The position numbers and the translations under genes are program-made. A stretch of 64,000 nt of DNA from Ilex aquifolium (taxonomy: Eukaryota > Streptophyta > Magnoliopsida > Aquifoliales > Aquifoliaceae). This document shows positions 1-12,100 of the stretch, piece by piece; within the stretch, counting starts at the first letter, position 1; each line of letters begins with the position of its first letter. A model generated the notes under the pieces. The model made no database searches. It was not told the origin of the DNA and saw nothing but the letters and a program-made list of their open reading frames with translations. The stretch is from contig OX637397.1 in assembly GCA_951799425.1 (NCBI GenBank), positions 16,452,064 to 16,516,063 of the forward strand, given 5' to 3'.

Positions 1-640
1 AATTTAGCCACTAATGATATAAAATTTTAGTGATAATATCTTTTACTTGCACCAAATGTGTCTTGTTTTCAGCGGCAAATTTTTTTTGCCATTGTATGTC
101 AATTTTAATGACAGTATAAGTGGCCATTGGTAAATGAAAAATTAGCCAAAAATAAAATAAAAACGTTCAGTAAAGTTTTTACTCGGTCACGTTGTATTAG
201 GATGAACAATGTTCTCTTTTTCTTTCGTATTTGCCCCAACTCACTTGGGTTTCTTTCAAAGTTCTCTTGAGTCACTCTCTCTCTCTCTCTCTCTCTCTTA
301 AATTTCAATGGTGGTGCCCCTAACCGTTTGAGCATGTTGAGTGTGGTGTCTTGGGTCCTCATTCTTTAGCCACCATGGTATTTGTGTTAAAGAACTTCAA
401 GGTAGGGTTGTTGTTTAGATCTTTTGATTTGTGTCCTCCTATCAATCTCGTGTTTTTGTCCCTCGAAATGCTTGATTTATGGTTCAAGTCCATGAAATTG
501 AGTGTGATTTCATGTTTAAGTGATGTTACAGAAATGAATCTTTTTTCCCTCCCCCCTCTCTCGTTTCTTTATGTTTTAGGATTTAGTAACCGACTTTGAT
601 TATGAATTTTGGTTGTAATTCATGTTGGTTTTGCGGTTAC
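1..640. other. AT-rich non-genic stretch with a (CT)n microsatellite
   Basis: No gene is supported. A (CT)n run sits at about 275-298. The first 200 bases are AT-rich and resemble the end of a decayed transposon, with short motifs such as TTAGCCACTAATG and GGCCATTGGTAAATG in near-opposite orientation. Short open frames on both strands have no recognisable domain. Confidence 0.5.
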
Positions 641-1140
641 AGTGAATCGATGGGATCTAAAACTTTCTCATAGTATTGTTCGATGAAATCTTTTTTAAAT
701 TTAGCTACAACGAAAATTTTTGCTCGAATTGTGGTTATCTGTTGATATTAACTCGAATCTTGTTGTGTCTGAAAGAAAACTCAGAAATGAGGAAAAAGAT
801 GTATTATTCATTATACCAATTACAACTGCAAGTGTCTCTATTTATAGAGCTAAATCACTTACTATAACTCTCTTAGATATACTAATTATATCTCTATAGT
901 GAGTTATAATTGGTTATAAGAATAAATTAAGTTTGTTAGAGCTCTGCGATCAGTTGCACTTCACATGGTGATCATGTGGATAGTCTATAATACTTGGTTG
1001 TGATTGGTTGAGCAGACCAGCTGAAGATTGATGACATGGACTGTGAACATGAGTCAAATGTGCTTGAGCTGAATCAATTGAGTGAGCTGGATGTTGAGTT
1101 GTATTAGTGGAGTGAGCTGAACCATATGTGTTAATATGCT
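640..1140 (-). repeat. Probable 3' LTR of the minus-strand Copia remnant
   Basis: This region lies directly downstream, on the minus strand, of the Copia RNase H end. A purine-rich stretch (GAGGGAGC, near 1137-1146) could be the polypurine tract. A minus-strand TATA box (CTATAAATAGAG) is at about 838-850. The exact LTR borders are not visible and no second copy is present for comparison, so this is an inference from position and the TATA box. Confidence 0.4.
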
Positions 1141-1144
1141 CCCT

Positions 1145-2990
1145 CAAATTGATGGGGGGAAAACCCAGCATAGGTTTGTCTCTGAGAAGATGAAATCTAA
1201 AAGTAGAGAGACCCTTGGTGAAGATGTTAGCAACCTGGTCTGTGGAAGATACATGGGCCACTTGAAGATCTTTCGAGTGGCTCTTTCTTGGACAAAATGG
1301 TAGTCAATCTCTATGTGTTTGGTATGAGCATGAAAAAGAGGATTAGTTGTGAGTGCTAAAATAGATATGTTATTTGACCAAATCAAAGGTGCTTGAGCTA
1401 GAAAGATATGAAGATCACAAAGAAGCATTCAAAACTAGGAAATTTCAGCTGTAGTAACTGCTAAGACCTTGTATTCAGTTTCAGTAGATGATCGAGCAAC
1501 AGTAGACTGCTTCTTAGCAGCCCAATGTATAGGATTAGAACCAATAAAAATGACATAACCATTCATAGATCTTCTGTCTGTAGGATCCCCTGCCCAGTCT
1601 GCATCACAGTATGTAGATAAATCCAAAGAACATGGTTTGTAGGTAATGCCAAGAGTGGGATGCCCTTTAAGATACCTCAAAATTCTCTTAACAGCCTGAA
1701 GATGCAAATATGTATGAGCATGCATGAACTGAAAAACATAGTTCACAACAAAACTAATGTCTGTTCAGGTAAAGGTTAGACTCTGCAGACCCCCAACATT
1801 GCTTCTATAAAAAGTAGGATCAAGTAAAGAACTCCCATATGAGCTAAGAAGTCTTTGGGAAGTAACACAAGGGGTAGTGCAGGGTTTGCAATTGGTCATA
1901 TTGGTCATATGTAACAAATCTTTAGCATATTTATCTTGACTAACAAAAAGATAAGAACAAAGAAGAATGCTGGATTTCAAGACCAAGAAAGAATTTAAGA
2001 AGTCCCAAAATTTTCATGTCACAGAAAAAGAAATAATAGTAACTTGATCCCGGGCATCTACCATTATACCCACAATGATCGGCCATATTATTGATGTCTA
2101 TAATGGAAAGGAACATTTTCCTATTTATATAACAGATCGTATGGTAGGCCACAAATTGGGAGAATTTGCACCTACTTTACATTTTTGAGGATATGTGAAA
2201 AGGTTCATCAGTCCTAGTGATGATAATGTCACGCATATAGAGGAGGAGGACAGTAAGTGATGAACCAGAAGATCTAATAAACAAAGAGGAGTTTACATGT
2301 AAAGCTTGAAACTGATAAGTGAGAAGCTTGAAACTGATAAGTGCAAAGCTGAGACGTGAACCTTTCAAACCAGGCTCGTGGGGCCTATTTAAGACCATAA
2401 ATGGCTTTTTACAATTTGCAAACACAATGAAGATGCCGAGGATTAACAAAACCCTGGGGCTAAGTCATGTAAACTTTTTCTTTAAGAATGCCATGCAAAA
2501 AAGCATTCTTAACATCAAGTTGATGTAATTTCCACCCAAACTGAACTGAAAGAGCAAGGATCAGCTTAACAGTGGCTTGTCTAACTACAATACTAAAGGT
2601 TTCTGGGTAATCCAAACCTGCTTCTTGGTTAAAACCTTTTGCAACCAACCTTGCCTTATGTCTGGCTATACTACCATTTGAATTATGTTTGAGCTTATAA
2701 ACCCACTTACACCCAATGAAATTATGATTAGAAGGTGGTGGAACCAATGTCCATGTATGTTGATGCTGTAGAGCAGAAAACTCATCATTCATAGCTGACT
2801 TCCATTATGAAAGTTTGGAAGCTTGTGTGTAGGAAGTTGATTCAGGATACTGTGTAGTAGCTAGAAAAACCTTCTTCTTAGAATACCTGACTTACTTCTA
2901 GTTTTCATACGATGCAAAGTTGAAACTGGAACTGATCTAGACTCAGAGATTGGAGAAGTAGAAGATACAAAAGGTGAGGAAATCGGAACT
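1145..2990 (-). pseudogene. Degraded Copia retrotransposon pol (RT and RNase H)
   Basis: Minus-strand pieces in several frames add up to the last part of a Ty1/Copia polyprotein. From about 2960 down to 2800 comes the variable linker after integrase. At 2792-2460 is the start of the RVT_2 reverse transcriptase, with [17 protein letters not shown] and QLDVKNAFLHG. Fragments of later RT follow, in which the catalytic YVDD box reads YMRD. At 1746-1144 is RNase H, with CDADWAGDPTDRRS and RSSTETEY. Frameshifts, stops and the lost catalytic aspartate show it is dead. Gag, protease and integrase are missing on the upstream side, where a plus-strand Tnt1-like element begins near 3000, so one element probably interrupted the other. 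Confidence 0.85.
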
Positions 2991-3009
2991 ATTGGTAGTG
3001 GCTCAAATT

Positions 3010-3526
3010 TTGATTGGTTTGGTGACATCATTGCTAAAAATACCTATTTTAATTGGCTAGCTGACATCATTGCTAAAAACTTATTGGATGATACAAGTGG
3101 AGCAATTTCATTGCTTGAATGAGATGAGAGTTCCTTTGTAATTGGTTAGATGATGCCATTGCTAAAATCTTATTGGAGGATACAAATGGAGCAATCAAAT
3201 GCATTGCTTAAATGCAAAGAAGTTCATTTGCCACCACCTTGAGATGCCTATAAATAGACATGGGTCTCTTGGTTTTGAGATCATTCCGAAAATTGTATTT
3301 GTTTAATTTTCATTCTCTTGTTGAGAGTACGAGAGATTTTCTTTACTAGGGGTTTGAGAGGGTAAGCTTGAGTGGGTTGTGCAAGGGGTTAAGGGCTTGG
3401 GTTTGAGATTTAAACTTAAGTGGTGAGGCTTGTACCATTGTACCCATTTTCTCTCAATAGTAAAGAAAGGAGACCGAATCACGTCTCGTGAACGTAGGCA
3501 AATTGCTGCAAAGTCAATTTCCAACA
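3010..3526 (+). repeat. 5' LTR of the Tnt1-like Copia element
   Basis: The right end is clear: the LTR ends in CCAACA at 3526, two bases before the primer binding site. A TATA box (CCTATAAATAGACA) is at about 3249-3260, followed by a transcribed leader. The left border is uncertain. The first 200 bases contain an approximate duplication around GACATCATTGCTAAAA and ATTGCTAAAATCTTATTGGA (see findings). No matching 3' LTR is found in the window. Confidence 0.65.
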
Positions 3527-3528
3527 AG

Positions 3529-3540
3529 TGGTATCAGAGC
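3529..3540 (+). other. Primer binding site for initiator Met-tRNA
   Basis: TGGTATCAGAGC is the standard plant LTR-retrotransposon primer binding site complementary to the 3' end of initiator Met-tRNA. It sits two bases after the LTR end and 69 bases before the gag start codon, which fixes the orientation of the element. Confidence 0.9.
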
Positions 3541-3609
3541 CAGGTTCATTCGGGAAGATTGTAATTAACAACAAGTGCACATAGTTCTTGATTATCGACG
3601 CTTAGTACG

Positions 3610-6600
3610 ATGATGGGAAAATGTATCTCGATTGGAAAATTCGAGGTGGAACCCTTTGATGGTAAAAAAAACTTTAGTCTATGGCAAAGCACAATTAAAG
3701 ACATCTTGGTGCAACAAGGACTGCCCAAAACAATACTCAAGAAAGACAAAAAACCAGCGGACATGAAAAATGAGGACTGGGAGGAACTTGAGATGAAAGT
3801 TGTGAGTACCATCCATTTATCTCTCGCACCAGAGGTAAAATATAATTTTTTGAATGAAACTTCTGCTCTGGATTTATGGGAAAAATTGGAAAAGATTTAT
3901 ATGTCAAAATCTCTCACAAACAAATTGTTCCTGAAGAAACAATTATATCAATTGTGGAAGGTAGAAGGAACAAATATTGTTGATCATCTCAATCAGTTTA
4001 ACAAAATTTTTACTCAACTTTCTAGTGTTGAGGTTAAAATTGTAGAAGAGGACAAGACTATTCTCCTCTTGACTTCTCTTCCATCTTCTTTTGATAGACT
4101 TGTGACTATACTTTTGGTTGAGAAAGATACTCTCTGGGTTGATGAGGTGATGGCGGCTTTCTTGGAGATTGAGACACTCCGAAGGGTAGGAAACGGTTCC
4201 CAAGCAGAGGGGTTGATGACCAATGGTGAGCCTAGCCAACAATGAGGAAGAAGTAAAAACAAAGGCTCTGGAAATAGAGGGAGGTCACGCTGAAAATCAA
4301 AAGGGAAGAGTGGCAGCAAAATCAACTGTTCTAATGGGTAATGATGCAGTTTGCAGTACCGTTGGGACTGGGACCATTAAAATTAAAATGTTTGATGGTA
4401 TGGTGAGAACACTGGGTGATGTACGACATGTCCCTGACCTGAAAAAGAATTTAATTTCTTTAGGTACACTTGAATCAAATGGTTTTACTTTTATGGAAAC
4501 GGGTGGAGTTCTAAAAGTTGTTAAAGGGGCCATGGTTGTCATGAAAGGGAAACGGCTGGGTAACTTGTATACATTGGTAGGGAGTACTGTTACAGGTGGA
4601 GTAGTTGTGACAATTCCGTTGGATCCAGGTGCTGATAACTCTACTCTATGGCATTTACGCCTTGGCGATATGAGTGAGAAAGGAATGCAAGAACTTCATA
4701 GACGAAAGCTGCATGATGGGGGTAAAAGTTTGTAAATTTAATGTTTGCAAATATTGCTTGTATGGTAAACAGTGCGGGGTGAGCTTCAAGACCGGGAAGC
4801 ATAAAAGTAAGGATGTGTTGGAGTACATACACTCGGATGTATGGGGACCCATGACAGTTCAATATAAAGGTGGAGCAGTATATTTTGCGAAATTTATTGA
4901 TGACTTCTCTAGGAATGTATGGGTCTACTTTATGAAGCACAAAAATGAAGTCTTCAACAAATTCAAGCAGTGGAAAGTTGAAGTTGAAAATTAGACAGGT
5001 AAGCATGTCAAGTACCTACGGACAGACAATGGCATGAAGTATAAACTCTGGGAATTCATGAATTTTTACCAAACAGAAGGGATCACTCGACATTATACTA
5101 CACCAGGTAGGCTACAAAAAAATGGTGTAGCGGAAAGAATGAACATAACCCTTTAAAAAAAGTAAGGTATATGAGACTTCTTGCAGGTTTGCCAAAATTA
5201 TTTTGGGATGAGACGGTTAACATGGTATACTATATTGTTAACATGTCACCGTGTTCAACTAGTGATGCAAACGTCCCTGAGGAGGTGTGGACTGGTAAAC
5301 CAGTTGACTATTCTAATTTAAGAATATTTGGTTGTCCTGCCTATGTTCACGTTCAGGAGCAGCAACGATCGAAGTTGGATCCAAAGTCCAAACAGTGCAT
5401 ATTTATTGGTTACGAAAAAGGCGTGAAAAGTTATAAACTTTGGGATCCAGTTGCACGAAAGGTTGTAATTAGCAGGGATGTTGTCTTCAATGAAGAACAT
5501 ATGCTGAACTTAAATAGGGAAGATGTTGATAAGTAGGTGGAGGCTCATGCAGAAAAATTCTTAGTCTAGATAGAGCCAGATGAAACACAATGGCCCAATG
5601 AAGAGAATGATGTACCAACGTCCTCTCAGGAAGATACATCTGGTGGTGATGACGAGCAACAAGAATCCACAACTCTAGATGCTGGAAGAGAGAAAAGAAC
5701 CCATAATGCACAAGTCAGGTATGGTTTTGAGGATATGGTTTCTTTTGCATTGGTTGTTGATAGTGGAGATCCATCTTCTTTTCAGGCGGCTGTCAATGAC
5801 AAAGAAAGTGAAAAGTGGATGATAGCAATGGAGGATGAGATGGAGTCTTTACACAAAAACCACACTTGGGAGCTTGTTGAAAAACCCAAGGGGAAAAAAG
5901 GTGATTGGTTGCAAATGGGTATATCGAAAAAAAGAACCTACAATAGAAAATGAAAGAGAAAAATTTAAAGCTTGTCTTGTAGCAAAAGGATATTGGCAAG
6001 TTGAAGGGATTGACTATAATGAAATTTTTTCTCCCGTTGTAAATCATTCTTCTATTCGTGTTATGTTAGCCATGGTAGCTATGTTTGACCTTGAGTTAAA
6101 GCAACTTGATGTCAAGACAGAGTTCCTTCACGGAGAATTGGAAGAGGAAATATATATGGAGCAACTAGAAGGATTCAAGGTGCAAGGTAAAGAGAATCTG
6201 GTATATAAACGTAAAAGATCTTTTTACGGGTTGAAACAGTCTCATAGACAATGGTATATGTTTGATTCCTTTATGGTGCATGTTGGCTACATGAGAAACA
6301 GTTATGATAGTTGTGTTTATTATAAGATGCTTGAACATGGTTCTTTTATTATTCTGATGCTCTATATTGAAGATATGTTAATTGCTTCAAATAACATGCA
6401 TGAGGTAGATTTGCTAAAGTCCAGATTGTGGAGTGACATGAAGGATCTAGGTGCTGATAAAAAGATCCTTGGCATGAAAATCCAGAGGGATAGAGAAAAA
6501 GACAAACTATGAGTTTCACAGAAAAAATATGTGGAGAAGGTGCTAGAGAGGTTTAACATGGTTAATTCAAAGCCAGTCAGTACACCTCTAGCTAAACACT

Positions 6601-7092
6601 TTAAATTATCTGCTAGATTATGTCCATCTACAGGTGATGAGGTCGAGGAAATGTCCAGAGTTCCGTACGCTAGTGCAGTGGGAAGCTTAATGTATGCCAT
6701 GGATTACAGTCGACCAGATATCTCACATGCAGTCAGCGTTGTAAGTAAGTACATGGAAAATCCGGGAAAAGAGCATTGAAATGCAGTTAAATGTATTTTC
6801 AGGTACTTGAAAGGTACGATGAATTTCGGCATCATGTATTACAGACAAGATGAGACAAGACATGTTGTGGGCTATGTAGATTCAGACTATGCAGGTGATC
6901 TGGATAAGCGGAGGTCTACTACATGTTATATTTTCACTCTTGCAGGTGGACCTATCAGTTGGAAAGCTATGCTTCAATCAATCCCCACTTTATCCACAAC
7001 TGACGGAGTATATAACAACGGTGGAAGCTGCCAAAGAGGCTCTGTGGTTGACAGGGTTGGTCAAAGAATTGGGCCAAACTGGGATATTATAA
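3610..7092 (+). pseudogene. Tnt1-like Copia gag-pol, internally deleted and frameshifted
   Basis: The polyprotein is read in pieces. Gag (3610-4245) contains FDGKKNFSLWQ and a UBN2-type core. The next frame (4223-4735) gives the pre-integrase region (VRHVPDLKKNLISLGTL). The zinc knuckle and the protease DSG motif expected between them are absent, which looks like an internal deletion. Integrase follows at about 4740-5536, with HSDVWGP, FIDDFSR and VAERMN, and has an in-frame stop near 4993. RT spans 5835-6512 with QLDVKTEFLHGEL, and its catalytic box reads YIED instead of YVDD. RNase H (6531-7092) is frameshifted and ends at about VKELG. There is no polypurine tract or 3' LTR after it, so the 3' end is truncated. 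The element cannot make a working protease or RT. Confidence 0.88.
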
Positions 7093-7095
7093 CAA

Positions 7096-7727
7096 ATGTT
7101 CATAATTAAATATCATATGATCAATCAATATGGGGTACTAATAGATATGTATCTCTATAGATCACCCATCATCGATCGTTGCATTCAAGTCTCAATTCTA
7201 TTTTTACTATTAAAATTAATTCAGTAATTTAAATTCACATCTACCAACATTAATAAATAATATGTAGATCATAAAAAAATATTTCATCGTATAAATTACT
7301 AGAGATTAGGATTTGAGTTGTACAAACACCCTCTACAAATTACAACAATTCAATCAAGGTTGCATCAAAATGAGAAAATAATTGATTGTTATCAGTAATT
7401 TATATGAATAAAACATGTGTCTATTTGTCAACAAGACCCATAAAAAATTAAAAAAAAATTTAATAGGTTGACCAAATATGACACAATCAATTAAAATAGC
7501 AACTCCATCATTATAACATTAAATAAAAGCAAGTTTCTTCAATTTTTAAAGAAAAAAAAAACAAAACAAAAACAAAAGTTCACGACTTTTCGACGAATTG
7601 ATGCACAGGCGTACTGCCATTGGAATTAATACCGTGCATGTATTGGAGTCCTTGAATATTGTAAATATAGGAAATAAAGTTCTCAAATAGGTTCTAAGTC
7701 AATTCTTCTTTGTAGGTTCTACCTACT

Positions 7728-7769
<42 letters not shown>

Positions 7770-7969
7770 TTTTTTGTGTCAAGGTAACTTTGGTTTGAAA
7801 GTAAAAGAGCGTCAGTTTGTTATCATTGACGGCGACTGTGTGATTCAACATTGTGTGTTGAGAAAAATCGGTGCCGCCAACACCACAAAAAAATAGTTTT
7901 AAAATTCTATAATTATATGAATAAAAATATAAAACAAATTTCTTTGGGTTCTAAATTCATATATAATAA
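7096..7969. other. AT-rich spacer without a recognisable gene
   Basis: No coding or structural RNA feature is recognised. It begins at the truncated end of the Tnt1-like element and contains A-rich runs near 7545-7575 and the long poly-C run described separately. Confidence 0.5.
7729..7768. repeat. Uninterrupted 40-nt poly-C tract
   Basis: Forty consecutive C residues on the plus strand (G on the minus strand) lie in an otherwise AT-rich region. A tract this long is rare in plant DNA. Its true length may differ because homopolymers are hard to sequence and assemble. Confidence 0.9.
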
Positions 7970-8415
7970 GCTCTGATACCATATATAAGAATTTATTAAT
8001 GATTTGTATATGAAATTTAGAACACCTAAAATTCAAAGTTTAGAACATAGTTGAGTGAGCCATGATACTCGATCTCCAAGTTTCTTTCGCGGAAGGGCAA
8101 AGTCTTCTTCTCATTCTTTAAAGCAATAGTCAACTCTCAATGGGACAAACCAAATTATGTTATGAAGTAGAGAGGGGACCTAGCATGCTATTTATAATAA
8201 ATCTAATGAGCTCTCCTATTATGGGCCACAATTAGATTAAGGCCTACAGTTAATCGCCTTAACCACATCAATTAAAGAGATGTGCATAAACCCATTAAAA
8301 TAGATCACTTAACAATATTAGGCTTATCTCATTGGACCATAAATTCAGTCCGTTTTTCACAAACCCAAAATTAACTATCAATTAATGGAACTCCAATATA
8401 AAAAAAATTCCAACA
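7970..8415 (-). repeat. LTR plus primer binding site of a minus-strand Copia-type element
   Basis: GCTCTGATACCA at 7970-7981 is the reverse complement of the Met-tRNA primer binding site. The adjoining 430 bases read on the minus strand as an LTR starting TGTTGGAATT at 8415, with a TATA box (TATAAATAG) at about 8189-8197. The element's internal region should lie at lower coordinates, but no coding sequence is seen there, so only this end remains. Confidence 0.65.
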
Positions 8416-9085
8416 ATACATATAACGATCGAGATATAATCAATTTTGCAATGAGTTATTTCTTACAATTTTTATGACTATAAAACATGATATGGATGAT
8501 ATAATTGAAGTATGACGAATATGAGATAAAATACAATTTAGCTACCTATAGGATGGTAGCATACAAGTTGGCCTAATTCTACACTCGGTGGAATTTAAAT
8601 GAGACTGAAAAAGTTTTGCCATGGATTGTAACTCTCTCTCTCTCTCGTTATTTTTTCATTTGGATTTTGGTTTTCATATGAAATTTGATGTAATTGGTTG
8701 TTTTATTTGTATTATTAGTCAACTCATTTTCGCATCTCCTAGTTGAAATTGGAATATCCAATCCTGAACACAATTTACAAAGACGATGGTACTCAATTCA
8801 AGTATTTTGGGGACAAACAAATCAAACTAGATTCCCATATATATTTCATTTGTCAGACACATATTAAACTAAATTAACAACACATCACTATTTATTAATT
8901 AAAACTCCATTAATTGATCCCATGTGTTTCTTGATCATGATGCATAATCAAGAAACGAACTCCATTTGTGACTGTGATACCATGTGGTTATGCAAAAAAC
9001 AATGAACCTTCACCAGATCAAAGCAAGGTTGAGAGAGAGGCAAAAACTTTGATTCTTTTATTATTACTATTTCTCTCGTCTTTTA
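8416..9085. other. Spacer with short (CT)n run
   Basis: AT-rich sequence with a short (CT)n run near 8631-8645. No gene or complete repeat is recognised. Confidence 0.4.
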
Positions 9086-9403
9086 GAGCATCACCAACCC
9101 TTACTCATATTTTGATTCAAATTAAAATTCGAGTGAAATTGCATTCAAAATAAGCTCCAACCTTTTATTCAAACTCATAAAAAAAAGAAGACAGACTTAA
9201 ATTTTTACTCAAAACAAGAGAGACTCAAATCATCAATAGTCAAAATTCATTTTCCTCTAAAGAACCAATGATGATATTATCCCCATTTAAATTTAAAATT
9301 TTTTTGTATCAAATCAAACTTTTTAGTCAAAATTCATTTTTAGTCATATATTGACTTAAATTTGAGTAAAAACTTGACTAGTCAAGATTAAAAATGCTCT
9401 CGT
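9086..9403. mobile_element. MITE of the GAGCATC-terminus type
   Basis: The left end (TAGAGCATCACCAACC) and the reverse complement of the right end (GAGAGCATTTTTAATC) are imperfect inverted repeats of the common plant MITE terminus GAGCATCTCCAA. The interior is AT-rich, non-coding and rich in short inverted stretches such as AGTCAAAATTCATTTT (present twice). A clean target duplication is not visible, so the superfamily is left open. Confidence 0.5.
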
Positions 9404-10515
9404 GAGTATTACTTAAAAAAAAACACGACTCAAGGTTGTTATTCTTCTTAATTTGTATAAGTCTGCTGAAGTTAGAACAATAGTTCTGATTTCTTTAATT
9501 AAAAGTCTTCCATTCGTTTCTATCGTGTAATGTATATTTAAAAAAAAAAAGACTGAGAGCTATTGACCCAAGCTTTACAAATAATTCAACTGAAACGACA
9601 AAAGACAATACAATACATTGGTTTCTACAAATAATACAATAGTGGGTCAACTATTTTTGATTGTTCACATGAGTTCTTGGATGTGTATGTATATTAACAG
9701 TTTAACACGACTGCGCTGCGGAGACATTGACCCGGGCAGCCCTCCGCCTAGGGGGGTATATATGAGCACGACCGTACTCATTCATAGGTCCAGTCGTTAA
9801 GTCCGATATAATGTGAAGGGGATAGAATTAATAAGAAGACATGATCCAGGCTTTGAGGGGGATATTGAATGGCAAGTAGTTGTTTTAAAAAGACTGCTGA
9901 CTCAACAATAGAACCGACATATAATATCATGTTAGCATTGTTATATGATATCACCAATCAATAATAAGAAATGACGGAGGATACCTTCATCAAATTGCTA
10001 CTCATGTATCACATCTCTCATTTCTATCATAAATTTAATCATTTAATTTTTGAGTAATTTATGACTCAATACAATTTTAGTAATCTTAAATACAATGTTG
10101 TGGCTTTGAATGCTTGAAGTCTTATTTTTTTATGACTTAAAATAATATTTCTTTTTTAATTAATTCAAAATTTATATGCTTAAAAAAGTTAAATATAAGA
10201 AAAATAGAATTGTATGATTTATCATTTCTATAAGTATTTATTGTTAATTACGTGTTTTGGGTATTATGCACTAATTAAAAAAATAATAATTTACTTTGGA
10301 TCCTAATAACAAATATTATAGGTAAAAATATAATTGATATGTATCATGGAAAGGATAAAATTGGAAGAAACCATACTATTGATGGAGTATAGGACTTCTT
10401 AGGAATAAATTATCAAATGTAGGAGTTAATTGTCCTAAGGTAAAGATGATAAGACTTCATGATTCTTTTAGAGAAAAAAATAAAACTTATTCGTAATTTT
10501 CCCAAAAAAATATCA
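9404..10515. other. Non-coding region upstream of the DUF247 gene
   Basis: AT-rich, with no recognised gene. A locally GC-richer patch at 9715-9790 has no identified origin. The last several hundred bases would be the distal promoter of the downstream gene. Confidence 0.4.
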
Positions 10516-10518
10516 CTG

Positions 10519-10558
10519 CCTATAAATAAGGATTCTTTCTAGCTCCCACTGCCTATAA
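10519..10558 (+). promoter_or_regulatory. TATA boxes of the DUF247 gene
   Basis: Two near-identical motifs, CTGCCTATAAATAAGGA and CTGCCTATAAATGAGC, lie within 45 bases of each other and 75-115 bases before a candidate ATG at 10631. A pyrimidine-rich leader follows, typical of a plant 5' UTR. The spacing fits initiation near 10550-10590. This is inferred; no transcript evidence is available. Confidence 0.5.
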
Positions 10559-10630
10559 ATGAGCTGCTTCTAGTGCTGCTGCTTCTTGTTCTTTCTATCT
10601 CATCTCACTTTCACCAAATATCCTTAGCAT

Positions 10631-10642
10631 ATGGAGTATCGA
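10631..10642 (+). other. Candidate 12-nt first coding exon of the DUF247 gene
   Basis: ATG GAG TAT CGA is followed directly by a consensus splice donor (GTAAGT, 10643-10648). A consensus acceptor (CCTACAG) ends at 12082. Joining them puts MEYR in frame with ISKENE and then with the Met at 12101. The intron would be 1440 bases. Exon, donor, acceptor and reading frame all agree, but this is a prediction. Confidence 0.5.
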
Positions 10643-11254
10643 GTAAGTTCTTGAAGACCTAATCCTATGAATTTTCTACGTAGACAAGATTACTATTTTT
10701 TTTTTTATCTATATGCTTCCTCATGTGTTATAAAGCTCTGCTAATTTATTTATCAAAATATTTGTTGCTTTTTCCGTCAAGAAGCTGAGTAAATTACACT
10801 TGGACCCCCAAAGTTATACTCCTCATTCCATTTTGCCCCTCAAACTATTTGTTTTTTCATAATGCATCTGCAACTGTTGTTTTAAATTTCACATCGCCCC
10901 AATTGTTAACTTATGTCCAATTTTCGGTAGCAAATCAGGAAAAAAAAAACATAATTTTTCTGGGTGAGGAAGGAAAACATCTCCTACTATTGTTGAATTT
11001 CACGTTTCTCTTGATTTGTTGTGAAGAGTTGGACAAAGTTAAAGATTGTGAAAATTTGAAACTTAAAGCAATAGCTTAAGGTACAATGAGAGAAATTTTT
11101 TATAGTTTAGTGGGTGATGTAAAACGAGAGGTAAAGTTCAACGGGCCTAAATCATTTGTCCCAAGAAGTTTGTAATATTGGAATTTTCTTGATTTTATAA
11201 TGGATGCTCTTCGTCAAGAAAATAATAAAAATCGACCATGTCCTAAACTTAGAT

Positions 11255-11375
11255 TATATGTTGGTATTAGGAGTCCATTTTATGCCTTCGATGAAATTAG
11301 CTTTGATTAGTTTTTACAACCCTAAAATTAGCAAGGTATTACATTATTTCATGTTCATGCCTCAAACAATTGTAA
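11255..11375. repeat. Dispersed repeat shared with 22100-22205
   Basis: About 110 bases, with landmarks GGAGTCCATTTT, ATGCCTTC, GATTAGTTTTT and GTTCATGCCT, recur in diverged form at about 22100-22205. The first 40 bases recur again at 22727-22764. It lies in the probable intron of the DUF247 gene. No coding or transposon identity could be assigned. Confidence 0.5.
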
Positions 11376-11469
11376 CACTAGTGTAGGGATGACTTATCAA
11401 AAGTGGTATATATTTTTAAAAAGGGTAGATGAAAAAAAAACTTGTACTTTGATCTCATTGTATACTGGT

Positions 11470-11600
11470 TGTGACGACAAAGTCTTTCTCTAATTTGTCA
11501 CCTCGGGCCTGGTTAACGACGAGTCCCCATGAGGTGGAGCTCAAATCCTGTGCTTTATCTACTGAATTAAGGGAATAAGGGTCCGCGGTGGAATTGCCCA
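11470..11600 (-). mobile_element. Possible tRNA-derived SINE in the intron
   Basis: On the minus strand, TTCAGTAGATAAAGCAC resembles a Pol III A box and is followed, at tRNA-like spacing, by GGATTTGAGCTCC, which resembles a B box. The match is imperfect and neither a poly-A or poly-T tail nor a target duplication is clear. Confidence 0.35.
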
Positions 11601-12100
11601 CCAAAAGTTTTTGTTTCTAAAAAACTTAAAATACCAAAATCATTCTATTTTTTTTTTTGGGAAAATGTTTTACATATTTACTTGTGCTAATATAATTGAT
11701 GAAAAGTTTGCAAACTGTAAACTTTTTATTTGGCATGCTTTTGTACTTATTTTCTATTATTGTATCTACGCATCGTATTTCTTGCATTTTTGCAAAATAG
11801 TAGTCAAACATGTTATTAAATTTTTTAGGAAATTGTCTTTTCCTTACAAAGGTTATTTAAGAAAATCATTATCTACATTATGAGGATGTAGCTTTTTCCT
11901 TTTTTTAATTACTTTTTTTTTAGTATCTTTAGAAATGTCTAATTATTAGCTAAGCTTATAGCGATTAAAAATCTTGGCTGCAACAAAATCAAGCATTAGC
12001 TATATTGTTTATTTATGCTGAATGAGAAATATAGTCCGTTTTGACAAACTCTTGAGTATTTGTTTATGACTGTTACCTACAGATTTCGAAGGAAAACGAA

